The notes beneath the pieces were generated by a model. The model did no database searches. It saw nothing but the letters and a program-made list of their open reading frames with translations, and was not told the DNA's origin. This document shows, in pieces, positions 63,961 to 64,000 of a DNA stretch of 64,000 nucleotides. The stretch is from Laburnicola sp. R22_1. Taxonomy: Eukaryota; Ascomycota; Dothideomycetes; Pleosporales; Didymosphaeriaceae. The stretch's first letter is position 1, and the number at the start of each line of letters is the position of its first letter. A program made the position numbers and the translations under genes. The stretch covers positions 2,532,501 through 2,596,500 of the forward strand of contig JACONQ010000013.1 in the NCBI GenBank assembly GCA_014281115.1. The letters run 5' to 3'.

Positions 63961-64000
63961 AGTATTGCAGCTCTTATGCTGGACCTAGTTCCACTAGGTA

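Overview
This window looks like a heterochromatic, AT-rich transposon graveyard from a filamentous ascomycete (Pezizomycotina-type) genome that carries, or carried, repeat-induced point mutation (RIP). Almost every element reads as a recognisable protein in one frame, broken nearly always by TAA/TAG and hardly ever by TGA. That is the mark of CpA-to-TpA change acting on CAA, CAG and TGG codons. I find no host gene, tRNA, rRNA or CRISPR array. Nearly all of bases 1-63,630 can be assigned to named transposable elements. Boundaries come from matching terminal inverted repeats (TIRs), long terminal repeats (LTRs) and target-site duplications (TSDs). Elements carry single-letter working names.

Layout, left to right. 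Pogo A1 (1-1203, cut by the window) abuts a 700-bp foldback MITE (1206-1905), then pogo F (1908-4001), then pogo B (4004-20701); each neighbouring pair shares one TA. B is a 2136-bp element split by copia K (4963-14204), which holds pogo I, which holds pogo J, and by a second block in which pogo D (18379-20492) abuts a Tc1-like element (15180-18376) that contains pogo E (15300-17170). After a 48-bp spacer comes pogo G (20754-59461), one 2165-bp element spread over 38.7 kb. Inside G lie pogo H; the pair C1 (holding pogo A2) and C2; pogo L (holding chromodomain gypsy M); chromodomain gypsy N (holding copia R, copia Q and pogo C3); and a solo LTR. Copia Q itself holds another solo LTR. Last come pogo O, split by hAT element P (59718-62972), then microsatellites and DNA with little RIP to the end.

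RIP is uneven. Most copies are saturated. E, C2, A2, the two solo LTRs, the ends of the Tc1 element and everything right of about 62.7 kb are much less mutated, so either insertions came in several waves or short pieces escaped. The pogo-type transposases form two lineages: one has an Ala/Lys/Glu-rich coiled-coil tail (A, B, D, F, G, H, J, L, O), the other a C-terminal CCHC zinc knuckle (C, E, I). Removing the nested insertions restores reading continuity at most junctions, so the nesting order is well supported.

All identifications come from hand translation and motif recognition. No database search, RIP index or alignment score was computed.
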